A DNA stretch of 64,000 bases from Flavobacterium hydrocarbonoxydans (GCF_009789235.1 NZ_WSTB01000013.1:1-64000); one strand, 5' to 3'; counted from the stretch's first letter, positions 52,997-61,804 are shown. Notes: generated by a model not told the origin, from the sequence alone. Numbers and translations: made by a program.

Positions 52997-53869
52997 ATGA
53001 AATCGATAGACCCGAATGATTTTAAAGTTGTAGATAAAATAAGCTTAGCCAAGATCCCGACTTTACTACAAGTAGATGCTGACGAAGAAGACAAGGAAGA
53101 AAAACTGAATAAGGTGCGTAATAAACTGAGCGACTTGCAGGATGTCATGTATGCGCACAACAAATACGGCGTTTTGATTTGCCTGCAGGGCATGGATACT
53201 TCGGGGAAGGATAGTTTGATTCGGGAAGTTTTTAAAGAATTTAATCCGCGTGGGGTGGTGGTGCACAGTTTCAAAACGCCGAATTCTACCGAGTTGGAAC
53301 ACGATTATTTATGGCGACATTATTTGGCTTTGCCGGAAAAAGGAAAGTTTGCGATTTTTAACCGGACACATTACGAGAATGTTTTGGTTACACGCGTGCA
53401 TCCGGAATATATTTTGGGCGAGAATTTGCCGGGGATTGAATCGGTTGATGATATTACGCCGACTTTCTGGGAAAACAGAATCGAGCAAATTAATAATTTC
53501 GAAAAACACATTGCCCAAAACGGAACTATTGTCATGAAGTTTTATATGCACCTGAGCAAAGAGGAGCAAAGAGAACGCCTGCTGCGACGTTTGGAGGAAG
53601 AAAAACACCATTGGAAATTTTCGCCCGGCGACCTCAAAGAGCGCGAACACTGGGACGAATACCAGCAATATTACGAAGAAGCCATCAATAAAACCGCTAC
53701 AGAACACGCTCCCTGGTACATTGTTCCGGCCGATGATAAGGAAATGGCACGCTATATTGTAGCCAAAATTATCTGGGAAGAAATGCAAAAACACACCGAT
53801 ATAAAAGAACCAGAACTAGACGATAAAGTAAAAGCCAATTTTGAAATGTATAAAAAACAATTGGAGTAG
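52997..53869 (+). CDS. polyphosphate kinase 2 (PPK2 family)
   Basis: 290 residues from the ATG at 52997; longer frames upstream run into repeat A5 and were rejected. Walker A CLQGMDTSGKDSLIR, the lid RTHYENVLVTRV and the conserved DLKEREHWDEYQQYYEEAI identify the PPK2 family, which transfers phosphate between polyphosphate and nucleotides (usually AMP/ADP or GDP). Class cannot be decided by eye. Single gene before a terminator. Confidence 0.9.
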   Translation: MKSIDPNDFKVVDKISLAKIPTLLQVDADEEDKEEKLNKVRNKLSDLQDVMYAHNKYGVLICLQGMDTSGKDSLIREVFKEFNPRGVVVHSFKTPNSTELEHDYLWRHYLALPEKGKFAIFNRTHYENVLVTRVHPEYILGENLPGIESVDDITPTFWENRIEQINNFEKHIAQNGTIVMKFYMHLSKEEQRERLLRRLEEEKHHWKFSPGDLKEREHWDEYQQYYEEAINKTATEHAPWYIVPADDKEMARYIVAKIIWEEMQKHTDIKEPELDDKVKANFEMYKKQLE

Positions 53870-53934
53870 AAATAGAGAGAATTAGATAATGTGTCAATTT
53901 GATAATGAGATAATTTTCTCTACACTTACGATTA

Positions 53935-54018
53935 AACCCGACAGGTTTTAAAAACCTGTCGGGTTTACTATTTCGTAAAAAAAACAAACCCGACAGATTC
54001 CATAACTGTCGGGTTGTA
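53935..54018. terminator. paired terminators between PPK2 and a convergent gene
   Basis: Two hairpins: AACCCGACAGG ... CCTGTCGGGTT with a T tail, and AACCCGACAG ... CTGTCGGGTT. The shared word AACCCGACAG occurs in both. The pair insulates the plus-strand PPK2 from the minus-strand outer-membrane protein gene. Confidence 0.85.
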
Positions 54019-54052
54019 CCAAAAACAAAAAAACCAATAAAATAACCTATTT

Positions 54053-54568
54053 TTATAGTTCAAAACCATACGCCACACGAAGTGCTACCTGGTTGGTTTC
54101 GAATTTGTGATAATCTTCGTAACGTACACTAATATCGATGTTTTTACCTGCGTAACCAATACCTGGCGCCCATAAAAGTGTCGTATCATTATACCCGTTA
54201 GTAACTGCAAAACCAGCACCAACTTCTCCTAATACATAAAACTGATCTTCCCAGATAAAGGCTTTAAAACCTGCTTTTGCCGGAATAAATCCTAAATCAT
54301 CAACATCATCTCCCATAAACAAGTTCGTAAAACCTGTTGTTAAGGTTACAGATGTTCTTTTAGATAAATCATATTGTAGTCTAACATCACCACCCAGTGC
54401 CCAATCATAGGCATTATCTGTTGGCAACCCTCCGTTTATACCGAAACCTAATTTGAATTTTTGATCATAATTTTGAATATCTCCACTAGTTTGTGCAGAA
54501 GCCATTGAAGTAATACCTAATGTTAAGGCTGCGAAAAGAACTGTTCTGATGTTTTTTAAATTTTTCAT
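54053..54568 (-). CDS. small outer-membrane beta-barrel protein
   Basis: 171 residues from the ATG at 54568, supported by the promoter box at 54599-54606; the upstream extension adds only fifteen residues before the signal peptide. Residues 1-25 form the signal (ending MASAQT); the rest is an eight-stranded-type barrel with a C-terminal AYGFEL. Similar proteins are annotated as outer membrane beta-barrel proteins; role unknown. Confidence 0.75.
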   Translation of the reverse strand: MKNLKNIRTVLFAALTLGITSMASAQTSGDIQNYDQKFKLGFGINGGLPTDNAYDWALGGDVRLQYDLSKRTSVTLTTGFTNLFMGDDVDDLGFIPAKAGFKAFIWEDQFYVLGEVGAGFAVTNGYNDTTLLWAPGIGYAGKNIDISVRYEDYHKFETNQVALRVAYGFEL

Positions 54569-54598
54569 GTGCGTATATATTTTTGAATTTCTATACTG

Positions 54599-54606
54599 TA
54601 AAAGTA
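54599..54606 (-). promoter_or_regulatory. -7 box for the outer-membrane protein gene
   Basis: On the minus strand this reads TACTTTTA, one base from TAnnTTTG. It supports the 54568 start over one at 54613. Confidence 0.4.
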
Positions 54607-54723
54607 CTCTCAAGGTATTCGTGAGATGTTATATAATTTTCCGGATTTGTTACATAATATCGCAGCTAGGGTTGTTAAGCCCCGTAAATAGGGGAATTGT
54701 AGGAATTTAATAGAATCATTTTC

Positions 54724-54806
54724 AGGAGCTATTTCCAGCTATCCGCTATATCTATTGTTGCGAACCCCGCAACAATAGGATGCCGCTCCTATCTGGGCTA
54801 GGGCTA
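54724..54806 (-). repeat. family A structured repeat, copy A6 (inverted)
   Basis: In reverse orientation it has TAGCCCAGATAGGAGCGGC, the hairpin CTATTGTTGCG ... CGCAACAATAG and GCGGATAGCTGG, the same order as A2 and A3 but with a different hairpin. Confidence 0.75.
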
Positions 54807-54856
54807 TCCGTTTTCATAAGTCACATTCAATCATTCAATTAACGTTTCCATTATTA

Positions 54857-55211
54857 AACTCCGTAATTTAGAGAGTAAGCTCCGTAGTTTAGAGAATGAG
54901 CTTCGTAGTTTGTAGAGTAAGCTCCGTAGTTTAGAGAATGAGCTTCGTAGTTTGTAGAGTAAGCTTGGTAGTTTAGAGAATGAGCTCCGTAATTTGTAGA
55001 GTAAGCTTCGTAAGTTTGAGAATGCGCTTCGTAATTTAGAGAATGAGCCCCGTAGTTTGTAGAGTAAGCTTCGTAATTTAGAGAATGAGCTCCGTAAAGT
55101 TGTTGGCGAGCTCCGTAAGTTAGTTGGTAAGCTTCGTAAGTTTGTTAGTGGGCTCCGTAAGTTGTTGGCGAGCTCGGTAAGTTTGTTGGTAAGCTCTGTA
55201 ATTAAGGGAGA
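54857..55211. repeat. seventeen-unit 21-bp tandem array
   Basis: Units of 21 bp (one of 20) start at 54857 and share AGCTCCGTA or AGCTTCGTA. The first eleven alternate between two versions, ...TTTAGAGAATG and ...TTTGTAGAGTA, giving a 42-bp higher-order period; the last five use GTTGTTGG-type tails. On the plus strand one frame reads heptads such as LRSLENE, interrupted by TAG in the second version; the minus strand has an open frame without start codon. No expressed protein is supported. Confidence 0.85.
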
Positions 55212-55319
55212 TGATAATTAGAAAACGTCAAATTTGGCATTCCCCAAACATAATATTGTGTTTTTAGCTTAAAGTTGGCTTATAATTTTAATAATCCACA
55301 AGAATTAAAACCATCTGAG

Positions 55320-55327
55320 TATATTTG
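55320..55327 (+). promoter_or_regulatory. -7 box for the MATE gene
   Basis: TATATTTG matches TAnnTTTG and lies inside the longest frame, 20 bp before the GTG at 55347. It argues for the later start. Confidence 0.45.
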
Positions 55328-55346
55328 CCGACTAAAAAGATTAAAA

Positions 55347-56729
55347 GTGAATTTAGCTCAGTATACAAAGGAGTTCGGGTACAATATGAGATTAGCATAT
55401 CCTATTATATTAGGTATGGTAGGGCACACCTTAATAGGTATAGTCGATAATATCATGGTAGGCAAATTAGGCAGTACAGAACTTGCCGCCGTTTCGCTGG
55501 GTAATAGTATGATTTTTATCGCCATGTCGTTAGGGATTGGTTTCTCTACCGCCATCACACCCATAGTGGCCGAAGGCGATGCCGAAAAAAATGATGGTAA
55601 GATTCGTTCGGCATTTCATCACGGATTATTTTTATGCTGCATTTTAGGGCTAGTGCTTTTTGGCGTTATTGTTTTGGCAAAACCTTTAATGGAGCTGCTG
55701 CAACAGCCAGAAGATGTTATTGCATTGGCAAAACCCTATCTCGATTGGGTGGCTTTCTCCTTAATACCTTTAATAGTATATCAGGGATACAAACAATTTG
55801 CCGACGGACTTTCGCTAACCAAATACTCTATGTACGCCATGATTATGGCCAATGTGCTGCACGTTGGAATCAATTATGTATTGATTTACGGCATCTGGTT
55901 TTTTCCTAAAATGGGCATTATAGGGGCAGCTTTAGGAACCGTGATTTCAAGAATATTTTTGGTCATGTTCATGCACATCATGCTGTCCAGAAGAGACGAT
56001 CTGAAACGTTTTTTCAGCAACTTCAGCTTCGATGAAATAAAAAAAGAAACTCTGAAAAAAATAATAAATATTGGTTTTCCATCAGCCATGCAAATGCTTT
56101 TCGAAGTGGTGCTGTTTACAGCCTCTATCTGGCTTTGCGGAAACATTGGCAAAACCAGTCAGGCTGCCAATCAAATTGCATTGAGCCTGGCTTCGATGAC
56201 CTTTATGTTTGCGATGGGACTTAGTGTAACATCGATGATTCGCGTTAGCAATCAAAGAGGTTTGATGGATTATAAAAAGCTGGTAGTAGTGGCACGCTCC
56301 ATCTTTTTACTGGCGATTATAATCGAAACTTTTTTTGCGATTCTGTTTGTAGCATTCCACCAGTTTTTGCCTCATATCTTTCTGAATATGGAAAACGGAG
56401 GGCAGCTTTTGGATAACAACGAAGTAATCAGTATTGCATCTAAGTTACTATTGATAGCGGCTGTTTTTCAAATTTCTGACGGTATTCAGGTAGTAGTATT
56501 AGGCGCTTTACGCGGATTGCAGGATGTAAAAATCCCAATGTACATTACCTTTGTAGCCTATTGGGTAATTGGTTTCCCGATTTCTTATTACCTTTCAGAA
56601 CACACACCCTGGAAAGCAGAGGGAGTCTGGATCGGACTTTTGGCAGGATTAACTTCGGCTGCAGTATTTTTGTATATTCGCTTTCATTATCTAACAAAGA
56701 AATTAATTACTGATTCAGCGAATAATTAA
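55347..56729 (+). CDS. MATE family efflux transporter
   Basis: 460 residues from a GTG at 55347; a TTG at 55275 would add 24 residues, but a promoter box lies between. The chain has about twelve helices in two halves (LAYPIILGMVGHTLIGIVDNIMVGKLGSTELAAVSLGN and INIGFPSAMQMLFEVVLFTASIWLCGNIGKTSQAANQIALSL), the classical NorM/MATE pattern. It exports drugs or metabolites using a sodium or proton gradient; the substrate is unknown. Confidence 0.9.
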   Translation: MNLAQYTKEFGYNMRLAYPIILGMVGHTLIGIVDNIMVGKLGSTELAAVSLGNSMIFIAMSLGIGFSTAITPIVAEGDAEKNDGKIRSAFHHGLFLCCILGLVLFGVIVLAKPLMELLQQPEDVIALAKPYLDWVAFSLIPLIVYQGYKQFADGLSLTKYSMYAMIMANVLHVGINYVLIYGIWFFPKMGIIGAALGTVISRIFLVMFMHIMLSRRDDLKRFFSNFSFDEIKKETLKKIINIGFPSAMQMLFEVVLFTASIWLCGNIGKTSQAANQIALSLASMTFMFAMGLSVTSMIRVSNQRGLMDYKKLVVVARSIFLLAIIIETFFAILFVAFHQFLPHIFLNMENGGQLLDNNEVISIASKLLLIAAVFQISDGIQVVVLGALRGLQDVKIPMYITFVAYWVIGFPISYYLSEHTPWKAEGVWIGLLAGLTSAAVFLYIRFHYLTKKLITDSANN

Positions 56730-56757
56730 ATTTTAAAATTGCAAAATTTAATAGTCA

Positions 56758-56812
56758 CCGCAAATTCCACAAATTAGCGCAAATTAATTTGTGGAAATTT
56801 GTGCAATTTGTG
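56758..56812. repeat. hairpin after the MATE gene
   Basis: AAATTCCACAAATT pairs with AATTTGTGGAAATTT around a short spacer, with further CAAATT/AATTTG words beside it; it probably marks the 3' end of the MATE transcript. Confidence 0.6.
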
Positions 56813-56891
56813 GTAAAATTTTAGAGCTAGAAAGAAAATATACATTTTAAGACACATCATTTTAAATTAAAAATTAATAAAATACAATAAC

Positions 56892-57119
56892 ATGGAATTA
56901 CCTAAATTTTTACTTGGCGACAACACTGATTTCCCGGATGACATCTTCATCATTCACCTGGATTACCCAAGATTTATCATCAATCTAAAAGACGATGAGG
57001 TAGAGTTTATGGAAGAAGCGGAAGACCTGGACGAAGCAGAATTAAATGCCGAAATGGAAGGTCTGATTGTGAAAGCAAATGAGTTTTACGACAGAGAAAT
57101 AGGCCGTTACGAAGAGTAG
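56892..57119 (+). CDS. small acidic hypothetical protein
   Basis: 75 residues, rich in Asp and Glu (about one third), with MELPKFLLGDNTDFPDDIFIIHLDYPRFIINLKDDEVEFMEE followed by a helical tail. No domain recognised. It is likely cytoplasmic and single. Its TAG stop lies in the first unit of the adjoining repeat array. Confidence 0.6.
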   Translation: MELPKFLLGDNTDFPDDIFIIHLDYPRFIINLKDDEVEFMEEAEDLDEAELNAEMEGLIVKANEFYDREIGRYEE

Positions 57120-57273
57120 AGACGCACTGTAGAGACGCACTGCAGTGCGTCTCCTGTAATACAAAATAGAGAGACGCACCGTAGAGACGCACCGTAGAGA
57201 CGCACTGCAGTGCGTCTCCTGTAATACAAAATATAAAGACGCACCGTAGAGACGCACTGCAGTGCATCTCTAC
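57116..57273 (+). repeat. array of GACGCACTGCAGTGCGTC palindromic repeat units
   Basis: About five partial or complete copies of the 18-bp palindrome GACGCACTGCAGTGCGTC, or its GTAGAGACGCAC half, joined by CCTGTAATACAAAATA. Blocks beginning at 57129 and 57194 repeat with a 65-bp period. The stop codon of the preceding gene is at 57117-57119. Confidence 0.8.
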
Positions 57274-57317
57274 AATTGTACGTCGCTACAGATGAAATAA
57301 TTTTTTAAATCCCCCCA

Positions 57318-59252
57318 ATGAAAAAATTAAGTTTTTTAAAACCTATTTTTAATTTCATAACAATCGGTTTGCTGATTACGACTTTAAGTCGGATCTTTCT
57401 TTTCTTTATTTTTAAAGACAGGGTAGTAGAGACACCTGATTTCTGGTACATCTTTCCAATCGGTCTCCGTATGGATCTGATTTTACTGTGTTATTTATCA
57501 TTTCTGCCAGCCGCTTTAATTACGTTTCTGCCGAATAAATGGCTGAAATTTACCAATAGTTTTCTGGTAATCTATAGTTTTTTATTCTTGTTTCTGATAC
57601 TTTTTGTAGAACTGGCATCGCCTGATTTTGTAAAACAATACGATACACGCCCCAACAGAATCTTTTTAGATTATTTAATTTACCCGAAAGAAGTAGTAGG
57701 GATGCTTCTAAAAGGATATTTGGTATCTATAATAATTACTTTTTTAATTATTATTGGGGTGCTTTACCTGGCTTTTAAAAAAGGAAAGAAATTCTTTTAC
57801 ACCACAAGTGCAGATTATAAATTCAAATTGATGGTTTTTCCATTAGTTGCTTTTTTATTGTTTTTTGGAGCACGTTCGAGTCTGACTTCAAAACGCCCTA
57901 TTAATGCCAGTAATGCGGTTTTCTCCACAGATCAGCTAACCAATACCTTGGGACTGAATTCGTTTTATACCGTTGCGTATGCAGCATATTCAATCAAAAA
58001 CGAAGGAAACACCAAGATGTACGGCAAAATGGACGAAGCCGAGGCTATTGCCCGTGTAAAAAAATACATGGTTGCCGGACCAGGCGGTTTTACAGCTGCT
58101 GATATTCCGTTTCTTCATGTACAGCAGCCCGATTCAGTGATGAAAAAGCCATATAATCTGGTTATTTTTCTACAGGAAAGTTTAGGCGCCGAATATGTGG
58201 GTATTTTAGGTGGAAAAAAATTAACGCCTGAATTTGATAAACTATCAAAAGAAGGATTGTTATTTACCAATTTATATTGCACCGGAACCCGAAGTGTAAG
58301 AGGTATAGAAGCTGTAGTAACCGGATTTTTACCATCGCCCTCAGAAAGCGTGGTAAAATTACCAAACTCCCAGCAAGGCTTTTTTACTCTGGCAGCTGCC
58401 CTGAAAGAAAAAGGATTTGACACCAGTTTTATTTATGGCGGAATGGCAAATTTTGATAATATGGCCTCGTTTTTCAACGGGAACGGTTTTCAGGATATTG
58501 TTGATCAGGATGATTTTGATTCAGATGGAAAAAAATATGCCTTTAAAGGAACCTGGGGTTACTCGGATGAAGATTTGGTAACGAAAGCCAATGAATATTT
58601 TAAATCAAAAGGTGATAAGCCTTTCTTTTCTTTAATGTTCTCAACTTCTAATCACGAACCTTTTGAATATCCGGCTGGAAGAATTAAACCTTACGATAAA
58701 AAAGCGGCAACGGTAAACAATGCCATGAAATATGCGGATTTTTCTATTGGTAAATTCTTCGAAATGGCTAAAAAAGAAGCGTATTTCAAGAACACCATTT
58801 TTATTGTTATCGCAGATCACAACACCAGAACCTACGGAAAGAATTTAGTGCCAATAAACAAGTTTCATATTCCGGCTTTCATCATGGGACCAAATGTTCC
58901 TAAAGGTGCGGTGTATAGTAAATTAGCCAGCCAGATCGATATTCCGCCAACATTATTAAGCTATTTAGGGATTCCTTTTGAAACCCCAATGGTGGGTAGA
59001 AATTTAAATCAGTTAGATCCAAAAACACAGGGAAGATCAATCATGCAGTTTAATGACATCAATGCTTTCAGAGTCGAAAATCAGGTTGTCATCATGCAGC
59101 CCAATTTGAAACCCCTGCAATTCGAAATCAAAAACGATACAACCTTAGTTCCTGTAAAATTAAACGAAGAATTAGCCAAAGATGCTTTAGCACACGTGGT
59201 GACAGCGGGTAATTTGTATTTGGAAGGGAAATATAAGTTGAGAAGGAAATAA
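57318..59252 (+). CDS. LTA synthase-like sulfatase-family transferase
   Basis: 644 residues. Five transmembrane helices in the first ~190 residues and a periplasmic sulfatase-fold domain from about 250. The nucleophilic Thr sits in CTGTRSVRG, and other metal ligands in FLQESLGAEY and IADHNTRT. Such enzymes move phosphoglycerol or phosphoethanolamine to lipids or glycans; Bacteroidota have no lipoteichoic acid, so the acceptor is not known. It ends just before a repeat that precedes meaB. Confidence 0.85.
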   Translation: MKKLSFLKPIFNFITIGLLITTLSRIFLFFIFKDRVVETPDFWYIFPIGLRMDLILLCYLSFLPAALITFLPNKWLKFTNSFLVIYSFLFLFLILFVELASPDFVKQYDTRPNRIFLDYLIYPKEVVGMLLKGYLVSIIITFLIIIGVLYLAFKKGKKFFYTTSADYKFKLMVFPLVAFLLFFGARSSLTSKRPINASNAVFSTDQLTNTLGLNSFYTVAYAAYSIKNEGNTKMYGKMDEAEAIARVKKYMVAGPGGFTAADIPFLHVQQPDSVMKKPYNLVIFLQESLGAEYVGILGGKKLTPEFDKLSKEGLLFTNLYCTGTRSVRGIEAVVTGFLPSPSESVVKLPNSQQGFFTLAAALKEKGFDTSFIYGGMANFDNMASFFNGNGFQDIVDQDDFDSDGKKYAFKGTWGYSDEDLVTKANEYFKSKGDKPFFSLMFSTSNHEPFEYPAGRIKPYDKKAATVNNAMKYADFSIGKFFEMAKKEAYFKNTIFIVIADHNTRTYGKNLVPINKFHIPAFIMGPNVPKGAVYSKLASQIDIPPTLLSYLGIPFETPMVGRNLNQLDPKTQGRSIMQFNDINAFRVENQVVIMQPNLKPLQFEIKNDTTLVPVKLNEELAKDALAHVVTAGNLYLEGKYKLRRK

Positions 59253-59261
59253 TATTTTTTC

Positions 59262-59345
59262 AGGTTCAAAGGTTCAGAGATACAAAGGTTCAAAGGAGAA
59301 AGAAGATAAAAACTTTGTTCCTTTGAACCTTTGCTACTTTGAGCC
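59262..59345. repeat. palindrome between convergent genes, touching the meaB stop
   Basis: CAAAGGTTCAAAGGA (59283-59297) pairs perfectly with TCCTTTGAACCTTTG (59319-59333); the meaB stop codon begins at 59334. It probably serves as a shared terminator-like 3' end. Confidence 0.75.
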
Positions 59346-60431
59346 CTTGTTAAAATATAATTTTAACAAACTCTGAGCAGCTGCAAATGGTGAAATTTCA
59401 TCGTTTTGCACTGCTTTTTTGTTTTGTTCCAATTGTGATATAATGTCGGGTTGACTGTAAAATTGCGTTTTCAGTTGTTCGTTGATCGTTTCCAGCATCC
59501 AGAAATGATTTTGGTCTTTTCGGTTTTCTAGGAAGTAACCACTTTCTTTAGTTTGTTCAAAATAACTCGAAATCGTTTCCCAAACTTCAGCAATTCCATC
59601 TTTGGTTATAGCGCTGCAGGTCGTTACTTTTGGTTCCCATCCCGATTTTTTGGCAGGAAATAAATGTAGAGCCCGGTTGAATTCCAGTTTGGCCTGATTG
59701 GCTTTTTTGATGTTATCACCATCGGCTTTGTTGATGACAATGGCATCGGCCATTTCCATAATACCGCGTTTAATGCCTTGTAGTTCATCGCCGGCGCCGG
59801 AAATTTTTAGTAGTAAAAAAAAGTCTACCATACTGTGAACGGCAGTCTCGCTTTGTCCAACACCTACCGTTTCGATAATGATGGTATCAAATCCTGCGGC
59901 TTCACAAAGAATAATGGTTTCGCGGGTTTTTCTTGCCACACCACCCAAAGTTTCTCCTGATGCGCTTGGTCTGATAAAAGCATTCTCATCTTTTACCAAT
60001 TCTTCCATTCGGGTTTTGTCGCCCAAAATACTGCCATGCGAAAGCGTACTGCTGGGGTCAACAGCCAGAACGGCTACTTTCTTTCCTAAAGCTGTTAAGT
60101 GTTTTCCAAAAGCTTCTATAAAAGTACTTTTTCCAACACCCGGAACACCTGTAATACCAATTCGAACCGATTTATTAGCATGTGACAAGCAACCTTTGAT
60201 GACTTCATTAGCTTTAGCTAAATGTTCAGTATTGGTACTTTCCACCAAAGTAATGGCACGACTAAGTGCTGTTCGGTTTTCATTTAAAATGCCGTCAATT
60301 AATTCCTCAGCAGTGGGTTGCATCCTTCTGTTTTTCTGAATGTGATGAATAGCAGCAGTATTGATAATTTCAGGAGGTGAAATTCCAGCTTTCTCTTGTA
60401 AATGGCTTGGTTGCTTTTTTGAAGTTGACAA
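59334..60431 (-). CDS. meaB: methylmalonyl-CoA mutase-associated GTPase MeaB
   Basis: 365 residues. G1 GVPGVGKSTFIEAFG, the switch region LAVDPSSTLSHGSILGDKTRM, G3-like GFDTIIIETVGVGQSE and G4 NKAD are complete. MeaB gates cobalamin loading and protects methylmalonyl-CoA mutase from inactivation, so it serves the scpA/scpB enzyme encoded 44 kb away in this window. The stop codon abuts a palindrome that contributes to the last codons. Confidence 0.93.
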   Translation of the reverse strand: MSTSKKQPSHLQEKAGISPPEIINTAAIHHIQKNRRMQPTAEELIDGILNENRTALSRAITLVESTNTEHLAKANEVIKGCLSHANKSVRIGITGVPGVGKSTFIEAFGKHLTALGKKVAVLAVDPSSTLSHGSILGDKTRMEELVKDENAFIRPSASGETLGGVARKTRETIILCEAAGFDTIIIETVGVGQSETAVHSMVDFFLLLKISGAGDELQGIKRGIMEMADAIVINKADGDNIKKANQAKLEFNRALHLFPAKKSGWEPKVTTCSAITKDGIAEVWETISSYFEQTKESGYFLENRKDQNHFWMLETINEQLKTQFYSQPDIISQLEQNKKAVQNDEISPFAAAQSLLKLYFNKGSK

Positions 60432-60489
60432 AGTGTACTTTTTAGTAATGTAAAAGTACAGAAAACAAAAACAGTTTCAAAAAAGGATT

Positions 60490-60578
60490 TTTTAGGTGCA
60501 AAGTAACAAAGGGACAGAGGTACAAAGTAGAAAAAAACCTTTGCGACTTTGCCTCTTTGTACCTTTGAACCTTAAATA
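60490..60578. repeat. imperfect palindrome upstream of meaB
   Basis: AGAGGTACAAAG mirrors CTTTGTACCTTTG; AAAGTAACAAAG and CTTTGCGACTTT words lie inside. It is related to the words at 59262-59345 and lies after the gene ending at 60584. Confidence 0.6.
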
Positions 60579-60583
60579 GTGTT

Positions 60584-61225
60584 TTAGTAACCCGCTGTGA
60601 AACGAACCTGGTGGTGTTTTGGAGTTTCTGCTTCATCAGCAATAACAACTGCTAAATCCTCAACAGATAAAATACTTCTTTGTTCGTCGTTAAAAACTGG
60701 ATTTTCCAGACCTAAACGGTATTTCCCAGTTCTTCCGGTTGTTGTACCGGCGTGCATCTCAAAAGCTGGACTAAAAAAGGCCCAATCCAGTTCTTTTTCT
60801 TCTTTAATATAATTTAGATAATCTCTTGCTGCAGTTGCTCCAGCATAAAAATCTTTCGGAAAATCGGGTGTATCTACAGCCTGTAAGCCCGGAGCTACAA
60901 ACAAACTTCCTCCGCCTCCAATGGTAATGAAACGTTTTACCCCCGATTTTTTTACAGCTTCCTGAATGGCTTTAGAACCGGATAAAAAGTCCTCGTAAAT
61001 ATTTGGATTTGCCCATCCCGGATTATAAGCATTAATAATTATATCATTTCCTTTTAAGATTTCAGCTAAGGCATCAATATTAAAAATATCAGCAGCTATC
61101 CAATTTGTATTGGGTGTATCTTTTGGTGTTCTTGCAATAGCGGTCAGATCATGATTTCTGTCTGCTAATTCATTTAAAATGGCTGAGCCTACAAATCCTG
61201 TAGCTCCAATAATGGCGATTTTCAT
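60584..61225 (-). CDS. NmrA-like NAD(P)-binding protein
   Basis: 213 residues. The dinucleotide motif IGATGFVGSAI at residues 5-15 and a Rossmann fold with no YxxxK place it in the NmrA/atypical SDR group (often annotated NAD(P)H-binding protein). It is possibly a redox sensor or reductase. An Rrf2-type regulator is next door on the same strand, a frequent pairing in redox regulation. Confidence 0.85.
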   Translation of the reverse strand: MKIAIIGATGFVGSAILNELADRNHDLTAIARTPKDTPNTNWIAADIFNIDALAEILKGNDIIINAYNPGWANPNIYEDFLSGSKAIQEAVKKSGVKRFITIGGGGSLFVAPGLQAVDTPDFPKDFYAGATAARDYLNYIKEEKELDWAFFSPAFEMHAGTTTGRTGKYRLGLENPVFNDEQRSILSVEDLAVVIADEAETPKHHQVRFTAGY

Positions 61226-61281
61226 AATATATAATTTAATTAGTAATAAAAAATGTTACAGTTTTGGGTAAAAAAATAGTT

Positions 61282-61689
61282 TTAGAACTGAATCGAAAAA
61301 TCTTCTAAGGTGATGTCGTCGAGTTGTAAGCTAATTTTTTGATTAATATCAGCATATAAAAGACCAAGATTTTGATTGATTTTTTTTCCAACAGGACAAT
61401 CAGGATTAGGCGTATTTTTCGCATAACCTAAATTAATAGTGTCGAAAGTCATTCCAAAAATTTCTTTTAAAGTGATATTTGAAGGATTAACAGCCAGTTT
61501 CGTTCCACCGTTTTTTCCTTCTTTACTTTCTACAATATGATGAGCCTTTAAATTCGCAATTTCTTTCCGAACCAAAACAGGATTCAAATTAATGCTCCCC
61601 GCAATAAATTCCGACGACAAAAAATCATTAGGGAATTTAGTCAGCAAAGTGAGAATGTGAATCGTTATGGCAAATTTACCTGAAATCAT
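61282..61689 (-). CDS. Rrf2 family transcriptional regulator, single-Cys type
   Basis: 135 residues with a winged HTH (1-70: LSSEFIAGSINLNPVLVRKEIANLKAHHIVESKEGKNGGTKLA). The three-Cys cluster site of IscR/NsrR is absent; only one Cys remains in NPDCPVGKKI, as in YwnA-type members. It probably regulates the NmrA-like gene beside it, perhaps by thiol oxidation. This is inferred. Confidence 0.88.
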   Translation of the reverse strand: MISGKFAITIHILTLLTKFPNDFLSSEFIAGSINLNPVLVRKEIANLKAHHIVESKEGKNGGTKLAVNPSNITLKEIFGMTFDTINLGYAKNTPNPDCPVGKKINQNLGLLYADINQKISLQLDDITLEDFSIQF

Positions 61690-61783
61690 ACTGTAATAAA
61701 ATATGTTACAAATGTAGTTTGTTTTTTCGGATAAAAAATAATTTTAACTAAAAATTAATTCAAAACGGCAATTGATAAAATAG

Positions 61784-61791
61784 TATTTTTG
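61784..61791 (+). promoter_or_regulatory. -7 box for the AEC transporter gene
   Basis: TATTTTTG matches TAnnTTTG, 14 bp before the ATG at 61805. Confidence 0.5.
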
Positions 61792-61804
61792 CTTTTTTCG
61801 CCCT

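Noticed and set aside
54829..55204. Long minus-strand open frame across the 21-bp array
   Set aside because: No ATG, GTG or family resemblance near its start; openness follows from the unit sequence lacking stops in that frame.
57007..57267. Minus-strand open frames with repeated SASLRCV-type residues
   Set aside because: They are the translation of the GACGCACTGCAGTGCGTC repeat array and overlap a plausible plus-strand gene; no expression signal.
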